Assembly: GCA_013399015.1 (NCBI GenBank)
Contig: VWZX01002935.1
Coordinates: forward strand, 62,001-126,000
Direction: 5' to 3'
DNA: 64,000 nt
Origin: Galbula dea
Lineage: Eukaryota; Chordata; Aves; Piciformes; Galbulidae
Shown here: one piece after another, positions 21,927 to 32,385 of the stretch
Layout of the letters: each line of letters opens with the position of its first letter
How positions within the stretch are numbered: the stretch's first letter is position 1
The notes under the pieces: generated by a model
Told to the model about the DNA's origin: nothing
The model's database searches: none
Seen by the model: only the letters and a program-made list of their open reading frames with translations
Translations under genes and position numbers: made by a program

Positions 21927-21931
21927 TCAAG
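21866..21931 (+). CDS. SAT1: SAT1 coding exon 1
   Basis: Starts at ATG 21866 in strong Kozak context (AAAATGG) and encodes MASFSIRAARPEDCSDLLRL then IK, matching human [22 protein letters not shown]. Donor AAG|GTGCGG. The region is very CpG-rich. Confidence 0.98.
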
Positions 21932-22134
21932 GTGCGGAGCCCGAAGAGCCGAGGGAGGAAGGGAAGGCGGGGGCAGACAACGCTGCTTTCAGCCGGGGGA
22001 GGGTGCGGGGGAAGGGAGGCACCTTTGCCTTTCTGAGCAAAAACAAGGTGTTGCGCAAGGCGGTGGGGGATGGGGAGAGGCCAACAAGGAAGTGGCTGCG
22101 GGGAGAGTCCCCTTAACATGTCTTTATCTTCTAG

Positions 22135-22186
22135 GAGCTAGCGAAATACGAAGACATGGAGGATCAAGTGGTGCTAACTGAGAAAG
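22135..22186 (+). CDS. SAT1: SAT1 coding exon 2
   Basis: 52 bp encoding ELAKYEDMEDQVVLTEK plus a split codon, matching human ELAKYEYMEEQVILTEK. Acceptor ATCTTCTAG; donor AAAG|GTATAA. The following intron is only 84 bp. Confidence 0.98.
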
Positions 22187-22270
22187 GTATAAAAGCAGCA
22201 TGTGCTCACCGGGTTGATAACCTAGTGGTAGTATCTGTAGCTCAGGTGCCGATTTCTTCTGCTTTTCTAG

Positions 22271-22354
22271 AACTGCTTGAGGATGGTTTTGGCGAGCACC
22301 CTTTCTACCACTGTCTGGTTGCAGAAGTGCCGAAAGAACAGTGGTCGTCTGAAG
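22271..22354 (+). CDS. SAT1: SAT1 coding exon 3
   Basis: 84 bp encoding [20 protein letters not shown] then PKEQWSSE, matching human [25 protein letters not shown]. Acceptor GCTTTTCTAG; donor GAAG|GTGAGC. It precedes the intron with the poison exon. Confidence 0.98.
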
Positions 22355-22650
22355 GTGAGCCTTCCTAATACTTACTTTTTAGACGGTAAATATGCCAGAA
22401 GCATCTTATACTTAATGTTATCGATGATACATAAGGTTCCACCAATGAACTGGGGTAGGAGGATTAGGTTAACTGTTAAATGCAGTAACATATAGTGATA
22501 CTCTGCTGAAGTAGTTGCTATTCCTGAGGCGTGGGAAGATCATGTACTTGACTCCGATAAATGAAATGGCTTTTCTTGTTTGACCCTGACTTACCTTTAT
22601 GTAATCCTGTTGAATCACATTTTTTTCTTTAATTTGTCCCCAATCTTCAG

Positions 22651-22758
22651 GTTACAGTCTCTAGCTTCGCCATGTACATGGCCCTTCTGTGTACATGGAT
22701 GGGCGGGGAGGTAACTAAAAGATCCGTTACACAATAAAGTAGATGATCATATGATGAG
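22651..22758 (+). other. SAT1: SAT1 alternative poison exon (exon X candidate)
   Basis: Flanked by a good acceptor (CCCAATCTTCAG) and a strong donor (GATGAG|GTAAGG), 108 bp long. Included after exon 3 it reads GYSL then stop, with five in-frame stops in total (TAG, TAA, TAG, TGA, TGA). Human SAT1 has a 110-bp alternative exon in the same intron whose inclusion leads to nonsense-mediated decay and is suppressed by high polyamine. Position, length and stop density all match. A second possible donor at 22711 (GAG|GTAACT) would give a 60-bp form. Confidence 0.8.
22669..22682 (+). repeat. 14-bp perfect palindrome in the SAT1 poison exon
   Basis: GCCATGTACATGGC is its own reverse complement, followed 10 bases later by a second TGTACATGG. 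In RNA it could form a small stem or a dimerising element near the acceptor. Confidence 0.7.
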
Positions 22759-23520
22759 GTAAGGTCTACAGGGACAAGTGCTATTCCCAAACATTTACCA
22801 AAGACACAGTAGATCAGAAACCTGTTTGCACGCTTCTCTTAACAGTATGTGCAGAGTGTTAGGGCAGATGTAGTTAAAATAGTCAAGGTTCAGGTTTGGA
22901 AGAGTTGGTTTCTCTTCCCTTCTTGAGCCACAGAATTACAGCTGAAGCTGCGGATGTATTTACCTTGCCTTTACGGTGCTGAAGGTAAAGAAAACAGTGA
23001 TGCTCTTGGTGGAAGCCTAAGTTGAGGTGCTGGAAATGCTGCTCTGAAGGTAGCCTATGAGCATGCCTTCTGACACAGTGAAGAATATACATGGAAAGAT
23101 CTGTGTTCTTTAGAGCTAGATAGACTTGTTTTGGTTGCTGAGGAAGCAGAGTTGGGAGAACCCTCTAGAGCGTGAACTGCTGTGTGAAGTTTTTACTTGT
23201 AATCCAGAATGGAAATACTGATAATACTGCATTTGTTGATAGAAAAAAGCCTTGTGTTCAGCACTTACTATGATTGTGCTTTTTTAGGATTTCAGGGTAT
23301 GGCAAGGGCAATTTTTTCCTCTGTTAGGTTGATACAAGTTTGTCAGAACTCAAATTTTCAGTTGTGTGCTAACTTGCAAACTTCATTCTTAATTTTAACC
23401 TAGTAGTAAATGTCTGCATGTCACAGAAAGTGAATCTGTATATTTAAATGTGCATATGAGACTTAATATGTTTTGCCTTTCGAATTTGGACTGGCTGAAG
23501 TTTACACCCTTTTGTTGCAG

Positions 23521-23622
23521 AGCACTGTATTGTGGGCTTTGCCATGTATTACTTCACTTATGATCCATGGATTGGAAAACTGCTGTATCTTGAAGATTTT
23601 TATGTGATGGCTGAGTATAGAG
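23521..23622 (+). CDS. SAT1: SAT1 coding exon 4 (catalytic core)
   Basis: 102 bp encoding [20 protein letters not shown] then LLYLEDFYVMAEYR, matching human [26 protein letters not shown]. It includes Glu92 and Arg101. Acceptor TTTGTTGCAG; donor AGAG|GTATGT. Confidence 0.98.
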
Positions 23623-23710
23623 GTATGTCTGACAGAATTAGATCAGTTGCTTCCTCTAGGGCTTCTTTAAAATTAAAAACTTAGTTTCTTGTGTTGTTTT
23701 TTTTTCTTAG

Positions 23711-23751
23711 GATTGGGCATTGGGTCAGAAATTCTGAAGAACTTGAGTCAG
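23711..23751 (+). CDS. SAT1: SAT1 coding exon 5 (acetyl-CoA loop)
   Basis: 41 bp encoding GLGIGSEILKNLSQ, which completes the GNAT pyrophosphate-binding loop R-G-x-G-I-G. Human has Phe at position 103 where this has Leu. Acceptor TTTTTCTTAG; donor CAG|GTATGT. Confidence 0.98.
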
Positions 23752-24055
23752 GTATGTCTAAAGAAGCAGAACTGGGGACACATGCCAGGGCAGTATGCCT
23801 GCTCTTCTGCTAACTTCATGAGAGCTGCTCCTTCAGCAGTACGCAGAAGGAAAGGTGGTGACGGGACAGATAGCTTCAAACATTGTCCAGAGTCTGTTAA
23901 ATAGTGACAAATGCTGAGGTTACCCAACAGAATGAACTTGATGACTTCTGGTGATACATGCTTAGTTGCTGAGTAGTCAGTCTTGCCAGTCCTTCCTGGG
24001 CTTTATTTAATCTGGGGCTGTGGTTTGAAACATGTTGTGTTGTGCACTTTTCCAG

Positions 24056-24226
24056 GTGGCGGTGAAGTGCCGCTGCAGCAGTATGCACTTCCTCGTTGCA
24101 GAGTGGAATGAACCATCCATCAGGTTCTACAAGAGGAGGGGTGCCTCTGATCTGTCCACTGAGGAGGGGTGGAGGCTCTTCAAAATTGACAAAGAATATC
24201 TCTTGAAGATGGCAACAGAAGAGTGA
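24056..24226 (+). CDS. SAT1: SAT1 coding exon 6 (C-terminus)
   Basis: 171 bp including the TGA stop at 24224-24226, encoding VAVKCRCSSMHFLVAEWNEP and on to SIRFYKRRGASDLSTEEGWR and KIDKEYLLKMATEE. Tyr140 and Glu152 are present. The last five residues, MATEE, are the known degradation determinant. Acceptor CACTTTTCCAG. Confidence 0.98.
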   Translation: MAVKCRCSSMHFLVAEWNEPSIRFYKRRGASDLSTEEGWRLFKIDKEYLLKMATEE

Positions 24227-24241
24227 GAGGTTATTCCAGCA

Positions 24242-24549
24242 AATAAATTCTTCCTGTGCATATGTGCTCTCTGAATAAACTCCTTCTTGCTTTCTGTGTC
24301 CAGTTTGTAGTGGAATAAAGTAGTGTGGATGCTAATAATGAAAATGCTATGCAGGTGTGGTCATAGAGTAATTGGTACTGTGATCTGGAGGCATCTGTGA
24401 AGCTGTGTACGTGCTCATGTGCATCCTTTACCAGTGTGGGCTTGTAATCTTTGTATATGGAAACTTCATTCTTGTAAGTGTCATTCAAATGTGTACAATG
24501 TACACACTGGTAGGGTTTGTTTTAATTATTGCCTTTTATAAACAATAAA
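24242..24549 (+). terminator. SAT1: SAT1 polyadenylation signals
   Basis: AATAAA hexamers at 24242-24247, 24274-24279 and 24544-24549, with another at 24623-24628. The first lies only 15 bases after the stop. The second and third would give 3' UTRs of roughly 70 and 340 bases. Which is used cannot be told from sequence. Confidence 0.7.
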
Positions 24550-24629
24550 TAGTGTTTTTACTTCATGGCAGTAGTTTGGACTTTAATTCTCACATGGTTT
24601 TCAGTTATCTCACACGCAAATGAATAAAA

Positions 24630-27600
24630 GCCTCTTCACTCAAACATTTTCATGTGTGAATCACAATTTCCCACCCTCCCCAATGGGATAAAAAGGCCAC
24701 TTGTGTCCCTGCAGGATGCAGTGGTGAGGTTCTGGTCACCTGTATGGAAGCTGAGTCTTTGGAGGGGTTTGATCAACCTCTCCTTTGTGCGTGGTGCAGA
24801 GCATTGTGCCTAAGTGAGCACTGCTGTGCAAACAACAGTTGTGTTACAGCTGGTTTGTTTGGAGTCCTTCAGTTAGACTGCTGGTCTTGGCCCTCCACTA
24901 AAACTGGAGCTTGTGGTGTTGCTTCTTTGGAACTCTTAGTTAACTGCAGAGCATCTCAGGCATAACTTTGAAGGGAAAGATAAGTACAGCTCAGGTTTCA
25001 AAGCCTGAATCACAAAAAAAGTTGGTCAGAAAGTACTTTTACAAACCACAAGGAAGCTCCTTCCCCTATTTGGGTCTTAAAACATAAGCATTTGGTGCTT
25101 CTGCTACTCTGGGTTTATGTATGTGGTTTCAGATCCTGTACAGAGTTCTTGCATGTGCCTCAGTGCTGAGCTGCTTGAAAAACTCAGGTCCTGCATGTTC
25201 AAACCTGAGCTGTAAGTGAAAACTATACAGCTCTGTCAACTTTTAAACTTGGAAAGGAACTTACTAACTAGGCAGTACTCTGCCTTTCTCAGAAGTTGGT
25301 GGTGAAAGTGAATGCATGCAAGTTTTACACCACTCTCCTCTTGCTCTGTAGCACCCCTGCAATGAAAAGCTCCTACTGCCCAGCACTCCTTTCACCTGAA
25401 AGGAAAAACTCATGTGCCTTGTAATATGCACTAGCTTGAACAGATTTTGATGACTGCCTCAACCATGTGTCATCTGGAAGATGTCTCCTCATCCTGGAAG
25501 TAGTGGGCAGTGACTACTTCAAGAGTGGGTAACACTAAACTCATTCTAAAAACAAGGTGTCCCTCTGGCTAGCATCACCAGCAGGCTGTGCAGGACATTT
25601 AATGTGAAACTATTCTTGATTTCTATTTTTAACTCAAGTGTAGGCAGCCGTGTGTCAGCTCTGCTCAGGTGTGAGAGGTGGCTGTCAGCTGCTGCCTCAG
25701 GAATGAGAGGGCCAATAAGAAATACAAGAGCTCCTGGAAGAGAGCAGGAGGTAGCATAAGTCCAACTTAGTTGTCTGGGCAAATACAGGCTGGACTGAGC
25801 CCAGAATCTGTCATGTAAATTACCGTGGTATAGCAGTCTGCTGCTGTGCAAGAAACAGTTACTTCCTCATTTCCAGACAGTCCTAGTGTCTGTGTAGCAG
25901 ACTCACAGGAACCTGAGGCACAAATCCCTCTCCTGCCCAAGAGGAACAGAATTCTGCATTTCTCATCTGACAGCAGATTAAATGCTAGGCTACAAGCCTC
26001 CCTATCTGCTCTTGCTGAGCCTCTACTCTTCTGCAATTCAGTAGAAGAGTAAAGTAAAAGAGGTAAAAACATGCTACTCACTTCAGAAAGTGCTGTCACT
26101 TAGAATCTGAGACTTAGCTGAAAAGTAAACTCACTGAACAGAATTAGTTCTGTTCTAAGTCAAACCAGGACAGCTGGTTTGGAGTTATTTTAAGCTGGTA
26201 CTTTTGGTTCCATATCAGTCCAGAAGGTGCTTACTAGTAGAGCAGTTTCAGAATGTTTTTATTTTCAAAGTAACAGTTCATTGGATATCTAGGACAGACC
26301 TACTTAAATCTCAGGCCTCAGACTTCTGGAGCACAATAAGGCTATCAAAGCTGCATGACTAAATGGAACAAGCTAACTAATTAGGCATTATAATTAGGAA
26401 AGAAAGCAGCTTAGTCAAATTTGCAATCAATTGAAAAGTGTTGATCATATCTTGTTCATCTTTTTCTGCCAGTGCAGTTTAACATGGCATTTTCTAAACG
26501 AATTCTGCTGAAAGAGACTCTCAGGGAGTCCCAGGAAACAAGTGAGGCAGTGCTAAATAAGAAGACCTTTTGTAGCCAACTGTGATCGTTTTAAACATTT
26601 ACACATGAAAGCAAAGACAAGGGCTAACACTTCAGATGTGGCTTTCACTGAGATCCTTTTAAAGGCAGGGGGTTTTTTTTAGAACAGGTAGAAACATTCT
26701 CACAGCTGTGGTAACAGAGTCTCCAACAGAGTGCTGTGGTAATGCCATGGCTCAAGCAAAGATCAATATTTAATTCCCTGAGGAAGTTTTTCTATCAGGG
26801 GACCAAAGTGACTCTGTACAATCAAGACAGAGTATTTTCTGTAGGTTTAGACATGATCAGGGCCAAGCAATGTCAGTAGGCTTTGAGCTGGTCACTGGCA
26901 TCACAATAGTGAGAATCCATGACAGCACAGGCACAGGGCTTGTGTGGGGCCTGCAGGTATGTCAGCCTTCTGTGTTACCCTATTTCCTCGCTGCAGCCTG
27001 TCTGCCTCTGGGGCAGAGTTAGGGACTGGGTGTTATGACAGTGCTGATAACATCTCCAGAGAGGTGAGGTGCAAAGATCCTCCTTGCTGTTACTCTCAAG
27101 CTCATGACCTGGGAAGGGCTCCTTACGCTGAGCTAGCCAGCAGAATGCAATTGCAGCCTTTCCACGTTCCTATCTGCTGGGAATGGAAAGATGTCCTTGG
27201 ACAAACTTGTGACAGGAGGACACAGAGGGCTGTCCCCAACTGCAAGAAGGAGCACTGGGCTCGCTGCCCTCTCTCTGCTTGGCTTTTCCCTGCTCATAGG
27301 CTTCTGCACAATGATCCAAGAGCTGTAGCCATAGCGACAGTGGGGAAAGAGGCTATTTTGTCTACATAATTTGAGTTAAAACATAATATATGCAGGAAAA
27401 ACAACCCTTCCCCCTCCTCCTCCTTTTAAAGAGCCTTTGCTCTCAGAAAGCCCATGCAAACTTTTCCCCCAAAGAGGAAAAAAGTGCTTTAATGACTTCC
27501 TGCACATGGCATTTTGTCTTGAGGGACTTTGCCATCCTGGGGCCTGGCCAGCTGAATGTGGAGGTCTCACTACTGCAGCTGCAGGGAAAAACACCAGCTC

Positions 27601-28163
27601 CATATGGAGCAGGGACTCAGGAAACCATTGTATAATTCACTACCACACAGTGTCACACGGGGCTGGAGGCTAGCACAGAGATGAGCTTCATGCCTCCTTT
27701 TCTTGGAGCTCACCAGAGGGCTCATTTCCTTCAGCTTTCCCAAGTTTCCTCCTCACAGTGCTGGCTCCCTTGGGCTCTCCCTTCCACCCTCCTTGGGGGG
27801 GGGGAGCAGAAGCCGAGCTGAAGGAATGCACACAGCCCTGTACGCACCCACTGACGGCAGCGCTGTTGAAACCCGCAGCACTCAGCTGTTTGCCTTGCTT
27901 TGCATAATTCACCTCACGTAACAGTAACAGCCTCGGCTGTACCCAGTTGTTTTTTTGCTTGCCTGGGAGGGATTGCTTAAATGGTTTTGGGGTTTTTTTT
28001 TCTGAACTCAGGTTTCAGAGAAGTGGCCACAATTCAGATAAAGGCATTAGCTTGCTGTCTGAACCCAAAACAACACTGCCTGCCAAGATTGTTTAATCTC
28101 ACTGCAGACTTGAAGCAGGCTGTAATTTCACCATCCAGGCACAACTCCCTCCCAGGACTTTTC
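24630..28163. other. Intergenic DNA downstream of SAT1
   Basis: No gene recognised. Contains the second LTR-like block (26,050-26,173). The 141-codon open frame at 26944-27369 starts with GTG and has no recognisable domain. Confidence 0.6.
26050..26173 (-). mobile_element. LTR-like fragment (avian ERV family), copy 2
   Basis: Read on the minus strand from 26173 it starts TGTCCTGGTTTGACTTAGAA, followed by ACTAATTCTGTTCAGTGA. It parallels the start of the element at 8765 (TTAGAACTCAACTGATTCTG) for about 120 bases with scattered mismatches. Similarity becomes weak further in, so only a 5' piece is claimed, though the element may extend towards 25,560. Confidence 0.6.
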
Positions 28164-28546
28164 TTGTTTAGTCTGGGAAAAAAAAAAAGAGGCTTAGGGG
28201 AGACCTTATCACTCTCTACAACGACCTGAAAGAAGGTTGGAGCAAGGCAGGGGCCAGTCTCTTCTCTTAAAATAAACCCAAGCAATAGGATGAGAGGAAA
28301 TGGCCTCAAGTTGTGCTAGGGGAGATTTAGATTGGATATCAGGAAAACTTTCTTCACCCAAAGGGTTGTCAAACACTAGAACAGGCTGCCCAGGCAAGTG
28401 GTGGAGTCACCACCACTGGAGGTATTTAAAAGACATGCAGATGTGGTGCTTAGTGACTTGGTTTAGTGCTGGACTAAGTGTCAACAGTTGGACTTGATGA
28501 TCCTAAAGGCCTTTTCCAACCTGAATGATCCTGTGATTCCATGATT
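28164..28546 (+). repeat. CR1 LINE 3' end
   Basis: Starts in the LFSLGKK..GLGETLS-type end of ORF2, contains TTTAGATTGGATATCAGG and AACAGGCTGCCCAGG, and ends TTGGACTTGATGATCCTAAA plus an ATGATTC-type tail. Truncated at its 5' side. Confidence 0.95.
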
Positions 28547-28651
28547 CTCTCTCTCCCCAAGACCTGGCTGCCTTTTTTTTTCTGTAGAGCAGATTTTTCA
28601 TAACTGCAACCTCAATGGAGGGCTTTAGAGCCCATCAGGAGCTCAGAGCAG

Positions 28652-28805
28652 TCATAGAATGGCTCAGGTTGGAAGGGACCTTAAAGATCATCTAATTCCA
28701 ACCCCCCTGCCATGGGCAGGGACGCCACATGCACTAGACCAGGTTATCCAGGACCACATCCAGCCTGGCCTTAAACACTGCCAGGGATGGGGCCCCACAA
28801 GGAGC
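28652..28805 (-). repeat. CR1 LINE 3' end (minus strand)
   Basis: Plus strand reads TCATAGAATGGCTCAGGTTG then GAAGGGACCTTAAAGATCAT, the reverse complement of a CR1 3' terminus. Truncated after about 150 bases. Its 3' end faces that of the CR1 at 28164-28546. Confidence 0.96.
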
Positions 28806-31800
28806 TCTTGGAAGAGAGAGTGTAAGGCTGAAGATGGTGGATGTGGGGCTCTGGGACAGGAGTACAGCCTAACACCAACACAGCACTGCCAGATGGACTG
28901 CTGCTGCACCCCAGACCTTGCCCAATTGCACTGTGACCTTTTCTACAATCAGAAATGCTCCCTGTAGGTGGTAACAGAATGAAGCACAGGTACACACCTC
29001 TACTAAAAATAGGTGTGTATGTGGGAAATTCCATCTTCAAGCCAGTTTTGGTTTCATTTCACAAATTTAGAGGAGGCCAAAGCAAGAGAGAAAAAGCCTC
29101 AGGGGATAATTAGCTCCTGAGGATGAAAAACAAGCACCAAATGCAGAAACTCCTCTAAGTTAAATACTGTTGTTTATTTGCATTTAGACCTTTGAGCATT
29201 TCTATTCTTCACACAGCAGGTGTGAGCTGGTCATTTTTACTCAAAAGGAAAAGGCTTGAGCTCTTTATCCCTTTACCAAAACAGATTAAACAGAATGTGC
29301 TTTGGGAAGACAAAACCAAGAATCTGTCCTCTAGCAAGTTTGCTGTACAGCACAGTGAGCTGGCTTCCAAATTACCTCCCAGGAGCCAGCCCACCATGTG
29401 GAGAAGGGACATGAAGCTCTGAAATTCCTACTAGAAACCTTCCTCTACCTGGGGAAAAAAGGATGAGAGATGGTAGCTTTCCACATGAAAGCCCCTCAGT
29501 GTTTCCAAGTAACCTGGATAGTGCAGCAGTGTTTCCAAAACACACTGGCAAACGTGTGGGGAGAGATTCTTCAAAGCTCATTACTATAATTAGTACCAGA
29601 TACCACTGCAAAGGTACCTTTGAACAGTCTTCCTCTAATTGCTCTCCTGATGAGCAAATTCCAGTCTGGGCTCTTCACAATCTCCCTGAACTTTCACACT
29701 TGACTCGTTTCACTCACTGACATAAAGCCACCACGGCACATTTTGTACAAGGGGGCAACAAAAGGACTCAGAATGCTGCTCTGTAGTCTCCTGGGTTTTT
29801 GCAGTCAGTTCATATGGTAGAGTTTGGGGATTTTGACCAGCCAAATTCCTCCCATGGACTAACATGGATGTACAAGACCATTTCCCACCACAGACCTTGA
29901 ATATGTTTTAGCTACAGTTGCAGGCACATGGGTTTTTTCAGATTTAATGTGGAGGGAAGGCTCAAAATCTGTATTCACCACTCCTAGAGGTGACAGCCTC
30001 TGTACAGAGCTGTAGCTTTGCCATTTAGGCAGAAAATGTAAAGAAAAAAGAGGCAGGAGGAAAGGTCTGCAGTGGTGAAGGGATGCCTGGTGCAGGGGCT
30101 GACCTGCCACAGGAAGTCACATGCCCTGTGGAGGCAATGGCATCAAAGGAAATGGTTTAAGCTTCATTCTTTCCAGGCAAAGGTAATCAGAAGAAACTAG
30201 AAGACTCTTATTTTGCCAAATCAGAAGTCACAGAGCTAAACTCCTGGGATACATGACCATTTCTGGATTATTTTTACTTCCCATTGATGTCATTAGCCAT
30301 AAGTCAATGGATGAACAAGCACTGGATTTAGTGGTGGAGGGGTAGGAATTATTTGCTGCTGAAGAGCAACAGACAGAACTGGCAGATAGAAGCAGCAAGA
30401 AGTGCTAGCATCCAATAAATAACACTGTACTTATCCAGTTTAAAACAAAACCAAAACTAGCTGAAAATTCAAGGGACAGTGGCAGTTGGTGCATGCTGTT
30501 CCTTAGCCAGGCAAGGAAGCACACCCATTTTATGTAACAACATATCTCTGAAAGCTGGCAGACTGTGAAAAAGCTGATAAGCCAAAGTCCACTGCATTAC
30601 AAAGTATAGCTGGGCCAAATGACAGTGAAGTGAGGTCAAGGTTAAAGACTACCAGAGAGGGGTGGGGAAAAAACCCCAACCCTAAATGCCAAAACCACTT
30701 TTCATAAGCAAATACTCAGGATTTATTGTCCTCAGTTGACTGCCTTCTCAGCACAGGGAACTCATAAAATGATCCTTCATTTCCATGCCATCAGCAAGAG
30801 TTGACAGAAATTTGATTACAGAAGTAATCTACAGAAGTTATTTGGATTCCTGTGGGGATCAGAACCCCAGAGCTCCTTTCTTGCCTTTTGGGCTTGATGT
30901 CAGCAAGCTATTTTTTTTTCCCTGTTTCTAAAAGCCAAAGCACTTTTCACCCCTGGAGTTCAACTTACTTGGACATCCCTGCTTCACTCCCAAGCAGGAT
31001 TGGGTTTGCCTCTATGCACCCATAGCCAAGAGCCTCTCCAGTGCAGTTTGGGAAGCTAGAGCTTCTCTTACACCCATTTACATCTGGTTTACATTACAGT
31101 ATTTTCTGGAATAAGCACAGGATTGCAAAAATCAAAGGTCTTCTTAACACAGGTTTAAAAGCAAGACATCTTCATGAGGTGTAGGGGAGGATGTGACATT
31201 TTCTCCCTTTCTTTCTTAGAGAAGCTGTTGAGCTTTTAGGATACAAGACTTGATGGTCCTTTCATTTCAAATAGAAAGTATCAGGAGTTCACAGGAGTGA
31301 AGAACTTCCTGGCTCCAGCATTAAGGGGACAGTAGCACTTGGGCTGGTCCCTCAATTTTTATGTTCTTTTCTAAGTTCAGTTGTAGCAGTCTTTATGCAG
31401 CTTCAGACAATGCCTGCAGCACCCCCCTCAAAGCCATCACAGATGCTGTGCTAGGTGTTTCAGAGGAGCTTCTGTAGGAGCTGGTGCAGAATGGAGGGAC
31501 ATGGAGGTGGCTGTGAACAGCTGGAAGCCCTCAACCCCTGGTGCTCAACCACTTGCCCTGTTCTCAGGGTCCCACTGAGTACTCCACAGGGCAGCCATCT
31601 GCCTGGGGAAATGATCACAGACAACTCCAAGTGTCAGCCTCATAGCATTGTTTCTAGTGCTACCACAAGCCAGCAAAACCTGCCCAGCTGCAGCATGGGG
31701 AACATCTTCTGCAGGCTCAGTGCCTGGTGACACACCACGTGGGCACACACCACCACCAGTTGAAGCAAAACAACATCTCTTTCCAGCAAGGCTGAGCCCC

Positions 31801-32149
31801 AGAAAGCTCATGACACAGAACAGTATTTGGGAAGAGCATGGTTTCATCTGATCAGCAACTCTGCAGCAGGGCTGAGCTAGGGGCAGATGAGTTTTAGTGC
31901 CTGCCAGGGCATGAAAGCTGGAGTCATGGCCATGGGCTTGCCATGGTCTGTGAGGGGAGCACAATGGAGATGAAACCTGCTGAAGTAAACATGGGAAGAA
32001 GTGGAGAGAACACATGGGTTGGTCCCTGATCAGGATTTTGGGCACTGGAATGACCAGTGGAGAGGACTGAGCATGTTGAGAGCAAGGAAGGAGCAGCAGC
32101 AAGATCTGCTCTGCTGCCAGGGCCCCTCAGCAGCCATTATACACCCCAG
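28806..32149. other. Intergenic DNA between SAT1 and APOO (left part)
   Basis: No recognisable gene. The 185-codon minus-strand frame at 31545-32102 shows no domain or splice support. Confidence 0.6.
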
Positions 32150-32385
32150 GGAGAGGAACCTCACACTTCTCCACCTCCCTCAACCTGCTGGCAGTGCTCT
32201 TGCCAGTGCTGTCCAGGATGCCATTGTCCTTCTTGGCCACAATGCCACACTGAGGACTCATGGACAGCTTGTTGTCCATCAGAACCCCCAGGTCCTTCTC
32301 TGCTGAGCCACATTCCAGGTCAGCCCCTAGCCTGTACTGGTGCATGAAGTTATTTCTCCCCAGGTGCAGGACCCTAATCCAATGA
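32150..32385 (-). repeat. CR1 LINE fragment (ORF2 reverse-transcriptase part)
   Basis: Minus-strand translation gives YRLGADLECGSAEKDLGVLM then DNKLSMSPQCGIVAKKDNGI, the conserved CR1 reverse-transcriptase tail region upstream of the SREV..LYSALV block. Ends are truncated. Confidence 0.92.

Larger units (their letters stand above)
21180..21931 (+). promoter_or_regulatory. SAT1: SAT1 CpG island and promoter
   Basis: CpG-rich block ending in the first SAT1 exon. Visible elements are an AP-1/NF-E2-like TGAGTCAC at 21501-21508, two inverted CCAAT boxes (ATTGG) at 21571-21575 and 21602-21606, a GC box (GAGGCGGGGC) near 21621, and a TATA box TATAAA at 21640-21645. By spacing, transcription should start about 25-30 bases downstream, near 21670. 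A TATA box with CCAAT boxes and an AP-1/NRF2-type site fits a stress-inducible gene; mammalian SAT1 is induced by polyamine analogues and oxidative stress. Confidence 0.8.
22355..23520 (+). other. SAT1: SAT1 intron 3
   Basis: Longest SAT1 intron (about 1.2 kb). Contains the candidate poison exon at 22651-22758; the remainder shows no repeat or other exon. Confidence 0.85.
21670..24570 (+). other. SAT1: SAT1 gene (diamine/spermidine-spermine N1-acetyltransferase), complete
   Basis: SAT1 is the cytosolic rate-limiting enzyme of polyamine catabolism: it transfers acetyl from acetyl-CoA to the N1 position of spermidine and spermine, leading to export or oxidation. Six exons (66, 52, 84, 102, 41 and 171 coding bp) join in phase to 171 residues, the same length as the human protein. 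GNAT-fold landmarks are present: Glu92, Arg101-Gly102 of the acetyl-CoA loop (RGLGIG, where human has RGFGIG), Tyr140 and Glu152, and the C-terminal MATEE motif linked to rapid proteasomal turnover. Further regulation is suggested by two uORFs and a poison exon. Transcript ends are estimated from the TATA box and the distal polyadenylation signal. Confidence 0.98.

Noticed and set aside
26944..27369. 141-codon plus-strand open frame
   Set aside because: Begins with GTG, not ATG, and has no domain similarity; intergenic DNA downstream of SAT1.
31545..32102. 185-codon minus-strand open frame, the longest in the window
   Set aside because: No recognisable domain, Cys/Ser/Pro-rich composition and no splice or promoter support; adjacent to a CR1 remnant. 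Most likely chance.
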